The notes: generated by a model from the sequence alone, not told the origin. DNA of 64,000 bases from Catellatospora methionotrophica (GCF_011297335.1 NZ_JAAOTJ010000001.1:310001-374000), one strand, 5' to 3'; positions 53,310-62,834 are shown, numbered from the stretch's first letter. Numbers and translations: made by a program.

Positions 53310-55235
53310 TCATGATCTGGACCCCTCAACCCATCTTAGAGTCGACGCGTCGCGGACCGGCCGGTATCCCGCGAACGCCGACTCCAGCACACCTTCGCCC
53401 CCGGTCGCCTCCGGCAGGAGCCGGTGCAGCCGCTGCGCATACGCGGCGGTCAGCGTCGCGACGACGGTCATCTCGTCGCCGCGCGCCACCTGCTCGGCCA
53501 CCGTCGACTGCAACCTGCTGAGCGCGCTCAGCACCGGCCCGAGCGACCACGCGGGGATGTCGAGGGTCACCCGGGCCAGCGGCTCGCAGACGACGGTGCC
53601 GCACGCGGCCAGCGCCTGCGCCATGACCTGCGGCGTCAGCTTGCGGAAGTCCGCGGCGGTGCTCGCCGGCCCGCGCAGTGACGGCGGTCCGTCCACGACG
53701 CTGTACCGGGACTCGGTCATCGTCACCACGCAGTCGGTCACCGGCCAGCCGTGCGGGCCCGCGTACAGCGCGTCGCGCACGTACTCGCCCATGCTCTCCT
53801 TGAACACGTCCAGGGTGCGGTAGACGTACAGGGGTGCGTACCGGTAGTCGACCGGCACCCGGACCTCGACTCCGGATTCGGGCGGCCCGGGTTCGATCCG
53901 CAGCCCGATGGTCGCCTGGTACGGGTTGGACGGTGTGTTGAGCCGCTCGACCGCCTCGCCGACGCCGGCCGGGCGCTCGACGCACAGCGTCGTCGTCTCG
54001 TGGAAGTCGGCCTCGACGCCGAACTCGGCCAGCAGGGTCGCCCGGATGACCTCCTTCTGCACCTCGCCGTAGAGCGAGACCGCGGTGCCGAGGTTGGCGT
54101 CGGCGCGTACGCCGATCAGCGGGTCCTGCTCGGCGAGCTGCGCCAGGGCCGAGCGCAGCCGGGCCCCGTCGCCGGGGGACGCGGGCACCACCAGCGCTTC
54201 GAGCATCGGCGGGGCGAAATGGTGTCCGGGCAGCGTCCGCGCCGCGCCGAGGGCGTCGCCGACCCGTACGGCGGCCAGGCCGCGCAGGGTGGCGATGCCG
54301 CCCGCGGTGACGCTGTCGCACGGTGTCCACGTGCCGCGTTCCAGCATGTGCAGCGCGGTGATCCGGTCCCGCCCGCCGGTCGGGTGGTCCCGCACGTGCA
54401 GGGTGCCGTCGAACAGGCGCACGTAGGCGACCTTCTCCCCCGCCGCGCCGCGCTCGATCTTGAAGATCCGGCCGTTCGCCGCCGCCGCCGGGTCCCCGGC
54501 CGCCGCAGGGAGCAAGTCGGCCAGCCCCGCCATCAGCGCGTCCACTCCCGCGCCGGTCATCGCCGAACCCGCGAACACCGGATGCACCGCGCACCGGGCC
54601 GTCTGGGCGGCCAGCTCCGCGCGCAGCCGCCGCGCCGTCAGGCTGGACTCGTCCGCGACGTACTCCGCCAGCAGCGCTTCGTTCTCGCGGGTCAGCACGT
54701 CGGCGAGGGTGCGGGTGTCGGGCCGGGCCCGCGCGGCGCGTTCGCCGGGACGGTCGACCCGGGTCATCGGCGCGGTCGCCACGCCCAGGCGGCGGGTCAG
54801 CTCGGCCAGGGTGCGCTCGGCGTCCGCGCCACCACGGTCGATCTTGTTGATGAAGATCAGCGTCGGTACGGCGAGCCGCCGCAGCGCGCGCATGAGCAGC
54901 CGGGTCTGCGGCTGCACTCCCTCGACCGCGGACACGACGAGCACCGCCCCGTCGAGCACCCCGAGGACACGGTCGACCTCGGCGATGAAGTCCGGGTGAC
55001 CGGGCGTGTCGATGATGTTGACAGCGGTGTCGCCGATGCGCAGCGACGCCACCGCCGAGCGGATCGTGATGCCCCGCTCGCGCTCCAGCGCCAGCGAGTC
55101 GGTCTGCGTCGTGCCGGAGTCGACACTGCCGACCGCGTCGATGACCCCGGCCGCGTACAGCAGCCGTTCGGTCAGGGACGTCTTACCGGCGTCGACATGG
55201 GCCAAGATCCCGAGATTGAGCGTACGGAGCGACAA
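53310..55235 (-). CDS. Tetracycline-resistance-type ribosomal protection GTPase (OtrA/Tet(M)-like)
   Basis: 641-aa EF-G-like GTPase. G1 'AHVDAGKTSL' (about 12–21), switch II 'DTPGHPDF' (about 76–83) and 'NKID' (about 129–132) are intact. The C-terminus has the ribosomal-protection layout and ends 'LPEATGGEGVLESAFAGYRPV', the 'GEGVLES' motif of Tet(M)/OtrA relatives. It releases tetracyclines from the ribosome in the family model; real resistance is untested here. The start is TTG 55235, with GAAGGA 8 nt upstream, and it overlaps an upstream leader ORF in another frame. Cotranscribed with the redoxin gene that follows. Confidence 0.88.
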   Translation of the reverse strand: MSLRTLNLGILAHVDAGKTSLTERLLYAAGVIDAVGSVDSGTTQTDSLALERERGITIRSAVASLRIGDTAVNIIDTPGHPDFIAEVDRVLGVLDGAVLVVSAVEGVQPQTRLLMRALRRLAVPTLIFINKIDRGGADAERTLAELTRRLGVATAPMTRVDRPGERAARARPDTRTLADVLTRENEALLAEYVADESSLTARRLRAELAAQTARCAVHPVFAGSAMTGAGVDALMAGLADLLPAAAGDPAAAANGRIFKIERGAAGEKVAYVRLFDGTLHVRDHPTGGRDRITALHMLERGTWTPCDSVTAGGIATLRGLAAVRVGDALGAARTLPGHHFAPPMLEALVVPASPGDGARLRSALAQLAEQDPLIGVRADANLGTAVSLYGEVQKEVIRATLLAEFGVEADFHETTTLCVERPAGVGEAVERLNTPSNPYQATIGLRIEPGPPESGVEVRVPVDYRYAPLYVYRTLDVFKESMGEYVRDALYAGPHGWPVTDCVVTMTESRYSVVDGPPSLRGPASTAADFRKLTPQVMAQALAACGTVVCEPLARVTLDIPAWSLGPVLSALSRLQSTVAEQVARGDEMTVVATLTAAYAQRLHRLLPEATGGEGVLESAFAGYRPVRDASTLRWVEGSRS

Positions 55236-55296
55236 ACGTCAAATCCTTCGAATGAGTGGACAGGAGAGCCTCGAAAGATCCGAACGTCGCTCGCAT
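55183..55296 (-). CDS. Leader ORF of the ribosomal protection gene
   Basis: A 37-codon ORF starts at ATG 55296 with a strong GAGGAG 6 nt upstream ('MRATFGSFEALLSTHSKDLT...') and ends at 55183, inside the protection gene, in another frame. It overlaps that gene's TTG start (55235) by 53 bp. Such leaders control tetracycline-type resistance genes by attenuation or reinitiation. Its product is probably not functional as a protein. Confidence 0.55.
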   Translation of the reverse strand: MRATFGSFEALLSTHSKDLTFVAPYAQSRDLGPCRRR

Positions 55297-55388
55297 GTCC
55301 TGCTCCTCACTCGTGGAACGGCTGTCCCGTCCTACGTAACCACCATCCCTCCCGCGCCGCGACCTCATTTCGCCGCGCCGCGCCGAGG

Positions 55389-56183
55389 TCAGTGGCAGTC
55401 CCCCTGGCGGCCGAGGGTCTGCTCGGGGGTCGCACCGTGGCGGGTCCACTGCGGCGTCGGGCGGCTGGTGGGGCCCCAGTCGGCGGTCCCGTCCGCGTCC
55501 GTACGCCAGTACCAGCAGATCGGCGCGCCGTGGCCGCCCACCGGCGAACCCGCCTCAGGCGGCGCGGGCCAGCCCTCGGGGTCGTCCTGCCACCCCTCGC
55601 GGCGGCCGTAGGCCGTCATGTCGAGCAGCCCGAACATCGGGACGGCCGGCTCGTTGCCGCGGCCCGTCGTGGCGTAGGTGAGGAAGGCACGGTCGCCGTC
55701 GCGCAGGAAGCAGGTGATCGAGCCCATGCTCTCCCCGATCGGGGCCGGCAGGTCACGGACCGAGTACCACGGCTGGGTGTAGCCCATGAACGCGACGTAG
55801 TCGGCGACCTCGTCCCACCGGCCCGTGGTCAGCACCGCGAACGAGACGCCGCGGGCGTTGAGGTAGACGGCGTCGCGCACGTGCCAGGCGGTGGTGGTGC
55901 AGCCTTCGCACTGGCCCTGGTGCGGTGCGCCGTCGTGCCACATGTGCTTGTAGACCACGAGTTCGTCGCGCCCCTGGAACAACTCCAGAAACGGGACCGG
56001 ACCGTCGGCACCGACCACCTTGACCGACGGGTCGAACTCGACCATCGGCAGCCTGCGGCGGGCCGCGGCGATGGCGTCGCCCTCGCGGGTGTGGGCCTTC
56101 TCGCGGATCAGCAGCTCGTCGCGAGCGGCTTGCCAGGTGGCCAGGTCGGCAACGGGCGGGCGGCCGTGCGGTGCGGTGGTCAT
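55389..56183 (-). CDS. DUF899-family thioredoxin-fold protein
   Basis: 264-aa cytoplasmic protein. 'VYKHMWHDGAPHQGQCEGCTTTAWHVRDAVYLNARGVSFAVLTTGRWDEVADYVAFMGYTQPWYSVRD' (about 79–145) is the DUF899 core with a CxxC (Cys93, Cys96). 'GSITCFLRDGDRAFLTYATTGRGNE' and 'DMTAYGRREGWQDDPEGWP' are also family-typical. It is thought to be a thioredoxin-like or iron-binding protein, but the reaction is not known. GGAGG lies 6 nt before ATG 56183. It is 150 bp upstream of the leader of the resistance gene and separate from it. Confidence 0.88.
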   Translation of the reverse strand: MTTAPHGRPPVADLATWQAARDELLIREKAHTREGDAIAAARRRLPMVEFDPSVKVVGADGPVPFLELFQGRDELVVYKHMWHDGAPHQGQCEGCTTTAWHVRDAVYLNARGVSFAVLTTGRWDEVADYVAFMGYTQPWYSVRDLPAPIGESMGSITCFLRDGDRAFLTYATTGRGNEPAVPMFGLLDMTAYGRREGWQDDPEGWPAPPEAGSPVGGHGAPICWYWRTDADGTADWGPTSRPTPQWTRHGATPEQTLGRQGDCH

Positions 56184-56355
56184 GGTGTCCTCCGGGGTCC
56201 GGCGTCGCGCGACGCCTCTTCTCAGGTCACCAGACAAGACGAACGAGAAACCCGAAACTCATCGCGACACGGCGACCGAGTCGACGAGCAGGCCGGATAT
56301 GGTCGGTGTCTGACGACCGTGGGGGCGAGATGACCAGCCGTACAGGTCCGCGCCG

Positions 56356-57363
56356 ATGAGCCGGCCCGGCCTGCCGCCGGAGCCGGGACCGGACGAGGAG
56401 CCCTTCAGCCTGGGCTTCGCGATCAGCCGTGACGCGCCGGGGTCCGACAGCGTGCTCACCGTGGCCGTCGCGCTCGGCGCGAACCTGCTGATCGCGGTCG
56501 CCAAGACCTTCGCCGCGCTGGTCACCAGGTCGGCGTCGCTGACCGCGGAGGCCGCGCACTCCTGGGCGGACACCGGCAACGAGGTGTTCCTGGTGGTGGC
56601 GAACCGCCGCGCGGCCCGCCCGCCGGACCGGGGCCATCCGCTCGGCCACGGGCGTGAGGCGTACGTGTGGTCGCTGTTCGCGGCGGTCGGGCTGTTCGTG
56701 GCCGGTGGCGCGTTCTCGGTCACCCACGGCGTCAGCCAGCTGCGCTCACCCGAACCCGCCGGCGACTTCCTGCTCGGGTACGCCGTGCTGGCCCTGTCCT
56801 TCCTGCTGGAAGGGGTGTCGTTCCTGCAGTCGGTGCGCCAGGCCAGGGCGGACGCCAGGGTCATGGAACGCGACCTGGTCGAGCACGTGCTGGCCACCTC
56901 CGACCCGGCGCTGCGGGCCGTGTTCGCCGAGGACGCCGCCGCGCTGATCGGCCTGGTCATCGCCGGGGCCGGGCTGGGCGCGCACCAGCTCACCGGCTCG
57001 CCGGTGCCCGACGCCGTCGGGTCGATCCTGGTCGGGGTGCTGCTCGTCGTCGTCGCGGGCGTGCTGATCAACCGCAACCGCAGGTTCCTCGTCGGGCAGG
57101 AGGCCGATCCGCGGGTGCGGGCCGCCGTCCTGCGCTCGCTGCTGGCCATGCCCGAGGTCACCCGGGTCACCTACCTGCGGCTGGAGGTCGTCGGCCCGCG
57201 CATGATCTCCGTGGTGGGCGACGTCGACCTGGCCGGTGACGACACCGAATCCCACCTGGCCGTACGCCTGCGCGCGCTGGAGGCGCGGGTCAGCTCCTCG
57301 CCCGCGGTGGTGGGCACGGTGCTGAGCCTGTCCGCCCCGGACGAACCGTCGCTGACGCCGTGA
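56356..57363 (+). CDS. Cation diffusion facilitator transporter
   Basis: 335-aa membrane protein with six helices. 'SLTAEAAHSWADTGNEVFLVVANRRAARPPDRGHPLGHGREAYVWSLFAAVGLF' (about 56–112) includes the metal-site 'H-S-x-x-D' and 'HxxGHG' signature of the CDF family, and 'VFAEDAAALIGLVIAGAG' (about 195–212) gives the second ExxD. The C-terminal cytoplasmic domain (about 255–335) is the CDF dimer fold. It likely exports Zn(II) or Fe(II)/Co(II) by proton exchange. ATG 56356 follows no strong ribosome site. Nearly touches the convergent ABC gene (3 bp between). Confidence 0.9.
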   Translation: MSRPGLPPEPGPDEEPFSLGFAISRDAPGSDSVLTVAVALGANLLIAVAKTFAALVTRSASLTAEAAHSWADTGNEVFLVVANRRAARPPDRGHPLGHGREAYVWSLFAAVGLFVAGGAFSVTHGVSQLRSPEPAGDFLLGYAVLALSFLLEGVSFLQSVRQARADARVMERDLVEHVLATSDPALRAVFAEDAAALIGLVIAGAGLGAHQLTGSPVPDAVGSILVGVLLVVVAGVLINRNRRFLVGQEADPRVRAAVLRSLLAMPEVTRVTYLRLEVVGPRMISVVGDVDLAGDDTESHLAVRLRALEARVSSSPAVVGTVLSLSAPDEPSLTP

Positions 57364-57366
57364 GCC

Positions 57367-59139
57367 TCAGGCCTTGTCGCCGTGCCAGGAGTGCCACAGC
57401 GCGGCGTACGCCCCGCCCGCGCGGACCAGCTCGTCGTGGCTGCCCAGCTCGGTGATCCGGCCCTGTTCGAGCACGGCCACCCGGTCAGCGTCGTGCGCGG
57501 TGTAGAGCCGGTGCGCGATGGCGATCACGGTCCGGCCGTGCAGGACCGCGGCCAGGGACCGTTCGGTGCGCCGTGCCGTCGTCGGGTCCAGCGCGGCCGT
57601 CGCCTCGTCCAGGATCAGCGTGTGCGGGTCGGCCAGCACCAGCCGGGCCAGCGCGAGCTGCTGCGCGTCGGCCGGGTGCAGCGCCCGCGCGCCGTCGCCG
57701 AGCGCGGTGTCGAGGCCGTCGGGCAGCTCGGCGAACCAGTCGGCGTCGACGGCGGCCAGGGCCCGGCACATGTCCTGGTCGCTCGCGCCGGGCGCGGCGA
57801 AGGCCAGGTTGTCGCGCACCGTGCCGATGAACACGTGGTGTTCCTGGGTGACCAGGGCGATGCGGCGGCGGCGTTCGGCGGGGTCGAGATCGGTCACCGC
57901 GACGCCACCCAGGCTGACCACGCCCTCGCGGGGCAGGTCGATTCCGGCCAGCAGGCGGGCCAGCGTCGACTTGCCCGCGCCCGACGGGCCGACGACGGCG
58001 AGCCGTTCACCGGGCCGCACCTCCAGGTCGATGCCGTGAAGCACGTCGCGGCCGCCGGGATAGCAGAACCGCGCCCCGCGTACGACCAGGCGCTGGCCGG
58101 GCGGGGCCGTGGCGACGCCGCGGGGTTCGGGCGCGACCAGGCCGATGCCGAGGATCCGGGACAGTGAGGCGACGCCGCGCTGCGCCTGCTCGAGGAAGAT
58201 CATGATGTGGTCGATCGGTTCGATCGACTGCTGGGCGTAGAGCGTGGCCGCCACGACCGCGCCGAGGGTCACCCATCCTTCGCTGAGGAAGTAGCCCCCG
58301 GCGAGCAGCATCGCCGCCGCGGGCAGCGCGTATCCGGTCTCGACCACGGGGAAGAAGACGGTGCGCAGGGCCAGGGTCGCCCGGCGGGTCTGCCACTGCC
58401 GGGCGATGCGCGCGGTGCCCTCGCGGGTGCGGGCGCCGGCCAGCCGCAGCGCCTCCACGGTGCGCGCGCCCTCGGCGGTCGCGGTCAGCGACTCCGTCAG
58501 CTCCGAACCGGCTTCGCCCTCGGCCAGGTAGGCCTGCGGGGCGCGGCGCAGGTACCAGCGGGCCACGGTCAGCGATGTCGGGGCCCCGGCGAGGATGAGG
58601 ATGCCGAGCGCCGGGTGCAGCAGGAAGGCCGCGCCGACGATCAGGAGCAGCCGGATCGCCGCGATCAGCACGGTCGGCACGACCTGGCGGACGGCGTTGC
58701 CGACGGTCGTGACGTCGACGGAGCTGCGGGTCGCCAGGTCGCCGGTGCCGGCCCGCTCGACGACGCCGATCGGCAGGCGCAGCGTACGGGCGACGAAGTC
58801 CTCGCGCAGCGTGGCGTTGGCGCGTTCGCCGAACCGGTTGCCGACGTTCTGCGCGGTGCGCGACAGCAGGATCTGCGCCACCACGCAGCCCGCGATGGCC
58901 AGGGCGAGCACGTCCACGCCGGAGGCGGGCGCACCGGCGCTGACCCGGTCGACGATCCGGCCGATGAACCACGGCGCGGCGAGCCCGGCGACCGCGGCGG
59001 CGATGTGCAGCGCCAGCGCCAGACTCACCGAGCGTTTCTCGGCGCGGGCCAGCTCGGCCACCGAGCGGCGTACGGTGCCGCGGTCGGCGACGGGCAGGGC
59101 CTGGGCCGGGCCCGCGGTGTGCGTGGCGTCGCCGGTCAT
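57367..59139 (-). CDS. ABC exporter half-transporter with active ATP site but degenerate signature
   Basis: 590-aa type IV-exporter half. Six membrane helices (about 30–310) then the nucleotide-binding domain. Walker A 'GPSGAGKSTLARLL' (about 382–395), Walker B 'LILDEATAALD' (about 505–515) and the H-loop 'AIAHRLYTAHD' are canonical. The signature is degraded: 'LHPADAQQLALAR' in place of LSGGQ. Its partner, the preceding gene, has a canonical LSGGQ but no Walker A, so the two form one working composite site. ATG 59139 overlaps the partner's stop by 4 bp. The substrate is unknown. Confidence 0.88.
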   Translation of the reverse strand: MTGDATHTAGPAQALPVADRGTVRRSVAELARAEKRSVSLALALHIAAAVAGLAAPWFIGRIVDRVSAGAPASGVDVLALAIAGCVVAQILLSRTAQNVGNRFGERANATLREDFVARTLRLPIGVVERAGTGDLATRSSVDVTTVGNAVRQVVPTVLIAAIRLLLIVGAAFLLHPALGILILAGAPTSLTVARWYLRRAPQAYLAEGEAGSELTESLTATAEGARTVEALRLAGARTREGTARIARQWQTRRATLALRTVFFPVVETGYALPAAAMLLAGGYFLSEGWVTLGAVVAATLYAQQSIEPIDHIMIFLEQAQRGVASLSRILGIGLVAPEPRGVATAPPGQRLVVRGARFCYPGGRDVLHGIDLEVRPGERLAVVGPSGAGKSTLARLLAGIDLPREGVVSLGGVAVTDLDPAERRRRIALVTQEHHVFIGTVRDNLAFAAPGASDQDMCRALAAVDADWFAELPDGLDTALGDGARALHPADAQQLALARLVLADPHTLILDEATAALDPTTARRTERSLAAVLHGRTVIAIAHRLYTAHDADRVAVLEQGRITELGSHDELVRAGGAYAALWHSWHGDKA

Positions 59140-60863
59140 CGGCGGGCTCCGGTGGCGGCGTCGGGTTCACCGGCGGTGCGTACGACCAGCGCCCGGTAGC
59201 CCGGTTCGGTGGCCAGCAGCTCGTCGTGGGTGCCGACCGCGGCGACCTTGCCGTCGCGCAGGTAGGCCACCAGGTCGGTGCGGTCCAGCAGCAGCGGTGA
59301 CGTGGCGAGCACGACGGTGGTGCGGCCGGTGCGGTACGCGTGCAGCCGGTCGGCGATGCGCGCCTCGGTGTGCGAGTCGACGGCCGAGGTCGGGTCGACC
59401 AGGATCAGCACGTCCGGCTCGGCGAGCAGGTGCTGGGCCAGGCGGATCCGCTGGCGCTGGCCGCCGGACAGGTTGCGGCCGCGCGCCTCGACCGCCGCGT
59501 CGAGCCCACCGGGCAGCGACTCGACGATGTCGTCGGCGGAGGCGGTGCGGATCGCCGCGGCGAGCTGCGCGTCGGTGAGCCCGTCATGGACCCGCAGCAC
59601 CTCGCGCAGCGTGCCGGGGAACAGGTAGGAGTCGTGCTCGACGACGAGGATCCGGGCCCGGACCGCGGCCGGGTCGACGCCACCGAGCGGCCGCCCGCCC
59701 CAGGTCACCTCGCTGGGGGTGTAGCGGCCGAGGCGGTCGGCCAGGGCGATGGCGTCGGCCGGGTCCTCGGCGGCCACGCCGATCATCCGGCCGATCGGGA
59801 CGGTCAGTCCCGACTGCGGGTCGTGCAGTTCGGCCGGGCCGTCGGGAGCGTGGCCGGTGGTGCCGGGCTCGGGCGGGATGCGCAGCACCGCGATGATCCG
59901 GCGGGCCGCCACGACGCCCCGCACGGCCATGAAGCCGCCCTCCAGCAGGAACCAGACCGGCACCGACAGGATCGCGGCGTATCCGTACACGGCGACCATC
60001 TCCCCGACGGTGATCTGACCCTCGGCGGCCATCCGGGCGGCCAGCCAGACGATCGCCGCCAGGAACAGGGCGGGGATGCCGACGGTCAGCGCCTGCACCC
60101 AGCTCACGATCGCGCCGACCCGGTAACCCTGCCGGAGCAGGCGCTGCGACCGGTCGGCGTAGCGGCGGGCGAACAGGTCCCGGCCGCCGACCCCGGCCAG
60201 CACCCGCAGCCCGGCGACGATGTCCCCGGCCCGGTTGGTCAGTTCGCCCAGCTCGTGCCGGTAGTCGGTGTCGACGCCCTGCAGCCGGTTGAGCAGCGGG
60301 CCCACCACGAGCACGACCGCGGGCACACCGAGCAGCACGAACGCGGCCAGCATCGGGTCGACCTCCCACAGCACCACGGACGCGACGGCGTAGGTCAGGA
60401 CAGCGCCGACGCCCGGCCCGGTCATCGTCAGCGCCCACGACGCCTGGGACATGTCGGTGCCGCACACCGTCGCGATCTCCCCGGCCGGGACCCGGCCCGG
60501 CAGCACCGCGCCCAGCCGGGCGAGGTGGCGCAGCATCACCTGCGCGGAGCGGGCCGTGGCGTCCTCGCGCAGGAAGGTCATCGTGCGGTGCCGGATGATG
60601 CCCAGCCAGGCGACGACCGCCCCCGCGCCGATGATCGCGGCGACCCAGGTCAGCAGGGCCCTGGTGTCACCTTTGCGCAGCCCGTCGTCGATGGCCCGGG
60701 CGATCAGGTACGGCCGGACGGCGAGGCCGATCATCCACGCGCTGCCGACGACGCTGCCGCGCAGCGCCCGTGGCCACTGGCTGGCGACCAGCCACCACAG
60801 ATACCGCACCGGGCCCCTCGTATCCGGAATGCCAGGATCGGGGTGCGGCAGGCGTGGGGGCAT
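59136..60863 (-). CDS. ABC exporter half-transporter with degenerate ATP site
   Basis: 575-aa membrane half with helices at about 35–330. Where Walker A should be, at about 354–366, the sequence reads 'GRMIGVAAEDPADAIAL' with no GK[ST]. Walker B reads 'LILVDPTSAVD' (catalytic pair VD, not DE) and the H-loop His is Ser ('LATSPLLL'). The signature 'LSGGQRQRIRLAQ' (about 463–475) is intact. So it cannot hydrolyse ATP alone; it supplies the LSGGQ that completes the other half's ATP site. It is the first gene of the pair, reading leftward from ATG 60863. Confidence 0.88.
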   Translation of the reverse strand: MPPRLPHPDPGIPDTRGPVRYLWWLVASQWPRALRGSVVGSAWMIGLAVRPYLIARAIDDGLRKGDTRALLTWVAAIIGAGAVVAWLGIIRHRTMTFLREDATARSAQVMLRHLARLGAVLPGRVPAGEIATVCGTDMSQASWALTMTGPGVGAVLTYAVASVVLWEVDPMLAAFVLLGVPAVVLVVGPLLNRLQGVDTDYRHELGELTNRAGDIVAGLRVLAGVGGRDLFARRYADRSQRLLRQGYRVGAIVSWVQALTVGIPALFLAAIVWLAARMAAEGQITVGEMVAVYGYAAILSVPVWFLLEGGFMAVRGVVAARRIIAVLRIPPEPGTTGHAPDGPAELHDPQSGLTVPIGRMIGVAAEDPADAIALADRLGRYTPSEVTWGGRPLGGVDPAAVRARILVVEHDSYLFPGTLREVLRVHDGLTDAQLAAAIRTASADDIVESLPGGLDAAVEARGRNLSGGQRQRIRLAQHLLAEPDVLILVDPTSAVDSHTEARIADRLHAYRTGRTTVVLATSPLLLDRTDLVAYLRDGKVAAVGTHDELLATEPGYRALVVRTAGEPDAATGARR

Positions 60864-60934
60864 GGGGTCAGGCTACCGACGGTCCCGTTGCCCTGGCTTG
60901 CCAGTTTTGCCCTGGCGGGTGACGAATCCGGGGA

Positions 60935-62512
60935 TCAGGCGTGCGTGTCCTCGGCCGCGTACGCGGCGAGCAGCCTGCGTTCCTCGGCGCGCGACGGGAA
61001 GAAGGCGTACACCAGGGCCGCGCCGATCAGGACGGCGATGACGCCGGCGAGATACGCCCACTGGTCGCCCTGCAGGAACGCGGCCTTCGCCCCGGCGACG
61101 ATCTGCGCGGAGTACTGCGGGTACTGCTCGGCGGTGGCCGCGGCGCTGGAGAACGACTTGGTGAGCTGCGTCTGCACGCTGTCGGTGACCGCCGCGCTGG
61201 GCGGGGCGGCGCTGACGGCGGCCGCGGCGGCGCTGGCGTACCCCGCGGTGAGCAGCGCCCCGAAGATCGACTGCATGACCGCGCCGCCCAGGTCGCGCTG
61301 CAGGTCGGCAGTGCCCGAGGCCATGCCCGCCTTGGTCACCGGCACCGACCCGGTCAGCGAGTGGGAGGCGGGCGTGCCCGCGAAGCCGACCCCCGCGCCG
61401 ATCAGCGCGTACCCGAGCCCCACCTGCCAGTAGCCGATGCCCTCGCGCCACAGCAGCAGCATCGTCAGGAAGCCGCCCAGCACGAACACGTATCCGGTGA
61501 GCAGCGTGAACCGGGCTCCGTGCGTCTCCACCAGCTTCGCCGAACGCGGCGCGATGAGCACCATGAGGACCGCGGCCGGCAGGATCGCCGTCCCGGCCTG
61601 CACCGTGGAGTAGCCGAGCACGTTCTGCAGGAACTGCTGGCCGATGAACATCGCGCCCATCAGCGAGCCGAACACGATGACGCCCGCGCAGGCGGCCACC
61701 CAGAACACCCGCCGCGAGGCGATACGCAGGTCGTAGAGCGGGTTGGCGGCGCGGCGCTCGCGCAGCACGAACGCGGCGACGGCGGCCAGGGCGAGCACGG
61801 CCAGTCCGGCGACCAGGGCTGCGGCGTTCGGCACGGGCGCGAAGTTGATGGCCAGGATCGCCGCGCCGACCAGCACGACCGACAGCACGCCGCCGAGGTT
61901 GTCGACGGGTTCGGTGGTCTCGTTGACGTGCGCGGGCACCAGCATCACGGCCATCACCAGCGCCAGCGCCGCCAGTGGCAGGGTGATGAGGAAGACCGAG
62001 CCCCACCAGAACCGCTCCAGCGCGAAGCCCGCCGCCAGCGGGCCGAGTGAGGCGATCGCGCCGCCGATCGCCGACCAGAGCGCGATCGAGCGGGTGCGCG
62101 CCGGGCCCGACCACAGCGCCGCGATGAGGGCCAGGGTCGTCGGATACGCCATGCCCGCCGACAGTCCCCCGAGCAGCCGGGCGACGATCAGCGTCGTGTC
62201 GCTCGGGGCGTACGCGGCGAGCAGGCACGCGGGCACGGACAGCGCGATGCCGGTGACCAGCATGAGTTTGCGCCCGTACCGGTCCCCCAGCGCACCCAGG
62301 TAGATCACCGAGCAGGCCAGGCCGAGCGAGTACGCGACCGCGACGAGGTTGAGCGCCGTCTGTGACGAGTCGAAGGCCCGGCCGATGTCGGGCAGGGCCA
62401 CATTGGCCACGGCCAGGTTCAGGTTGGCGACCGCCGCGACCATGATCAGCGCTGCGAGCACCGCGCCCGGACGCGCCGGGGCGGAGGATCCCGGTGCGGG
62501 CGTAGGGGTCAT
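60935..62512 (-). CDS. MFS efflux pump, DHA2 family
   Basis: 525-aa transporter with 14 hydrophobic segments, the drug:H+ antiporter-2 plan. The signature 'VNLNLAVANVALPDIGRAFD'-like start (about 29–48), 'YLGALGDRYGRKLMLVTG' between TM2 and TM3 (about 71–88) and 'LLGGLSAGMAYPTTLALIAALW' (about 113–134) are typical. 'GPLAAGFALERFWWGSVFLITLPLA' is motif C. It exports a hydrophobic or antibiotic-like compound. It lies 71 bp upstream of the heterodimeric ABC pair on the same strand, and transcription may continue into it. No dedicated regulator is adjacent. Confidence 0.9.
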   Translation of the reverse strand: MTPTPAPGSSAPARPGAVLAALIMVAAVANLNLAVANVALPDIGRAFDSSQTALNLVAVAYSLGLACSVIYLGALGDRYGRKLMLVTGIALSVPACLLAAYAPSDTTLIVARLLGGLSAGMAYPTTLALIAALWSGPARTRSIALWSAIGGAIASLGPLAAGFALERFWWGSVFLITLPLAALALVMAVMLVPAHVNETTEPVDNLGGVLSVVLVGAAILAINFAPVPNAAALVAGLAVLALAAVAAFVLRERRAANPLYDLRIASRRVFWVAACAGVIVFGSLMGAMFIGQQFLQNVLGYSTVQAGTAILPAAVLMVLIAPRSAKLVETHGARFTLLTGYVFVLGGFLTMLLLWREGIGYWQVGLGYALIGAGVGFAGTPASHSLTGSVPVTKAGMASGTADLQRDLGGAVMQSIFGALLTAGYASAAAAAVSAAPPSAAVTDSVQTQLTKSFSSAAATAEQYPQYSAQIVAGAKAAFLQGDQWAYLAGVIAVLIGAALVYAFFPSRAEERRLLAAYAAEDTHA

Positions 62513-62603
62513 CGCCGGCCCGCCGCTCGGTTCGCCATGGCAGTCAGATTATCGACCACGGATCGCCGACGCTGGTCAAAGCGCCATCCCGCGCGTGGTG
62601 GCC

Positions 62604-62834
62604 CTACTCGGCGAGCAGGGCGGTCAGCCGACCGGCGAACAGCTGCGCCTCGATGTCGCTGACCTCGTCGCCGAGCTCGTGGACCAGCATCCGCTGCGTG
62701 CAGACGACCCTGTCGTCGTCGCCGACCTCGGCCTCGGCAATCACCCGCACTTCGCCGCCGACCACCGCCAGCACCGGCTCGTGGTCCCGGGACCGCGCGA
62801 GCACCCGCACGTCGTTGGACGTCACCGTGATCAT
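62604..62834 (-). CDS. Small conserved-type hypothetical protein
   Basis: 76-aa protein of alternating beta-rich ('MITVTSNDVRVLARSRDHEPVLAVVGGEVRVIAEAEVGDDDRVVCTQ') and helical ('DEVSDIEAQLFAGRLTALLAE') character. No family is recognised. It sits between the MFS gene and the divergent dehydrogenase. GAGGG is very close to ATG 62834, so a start a few codons later is possible. Frame and codon composition look like genuine coding DNA. Confidence 0.55.
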   Translation of the reverse strand: MITVTSNDVRVLARSRDHEPVLAVVGGEVRVIAEAEVGDDDRVVCTQRMLVHELGDEVSDIEAQLFAGRLTALLAE

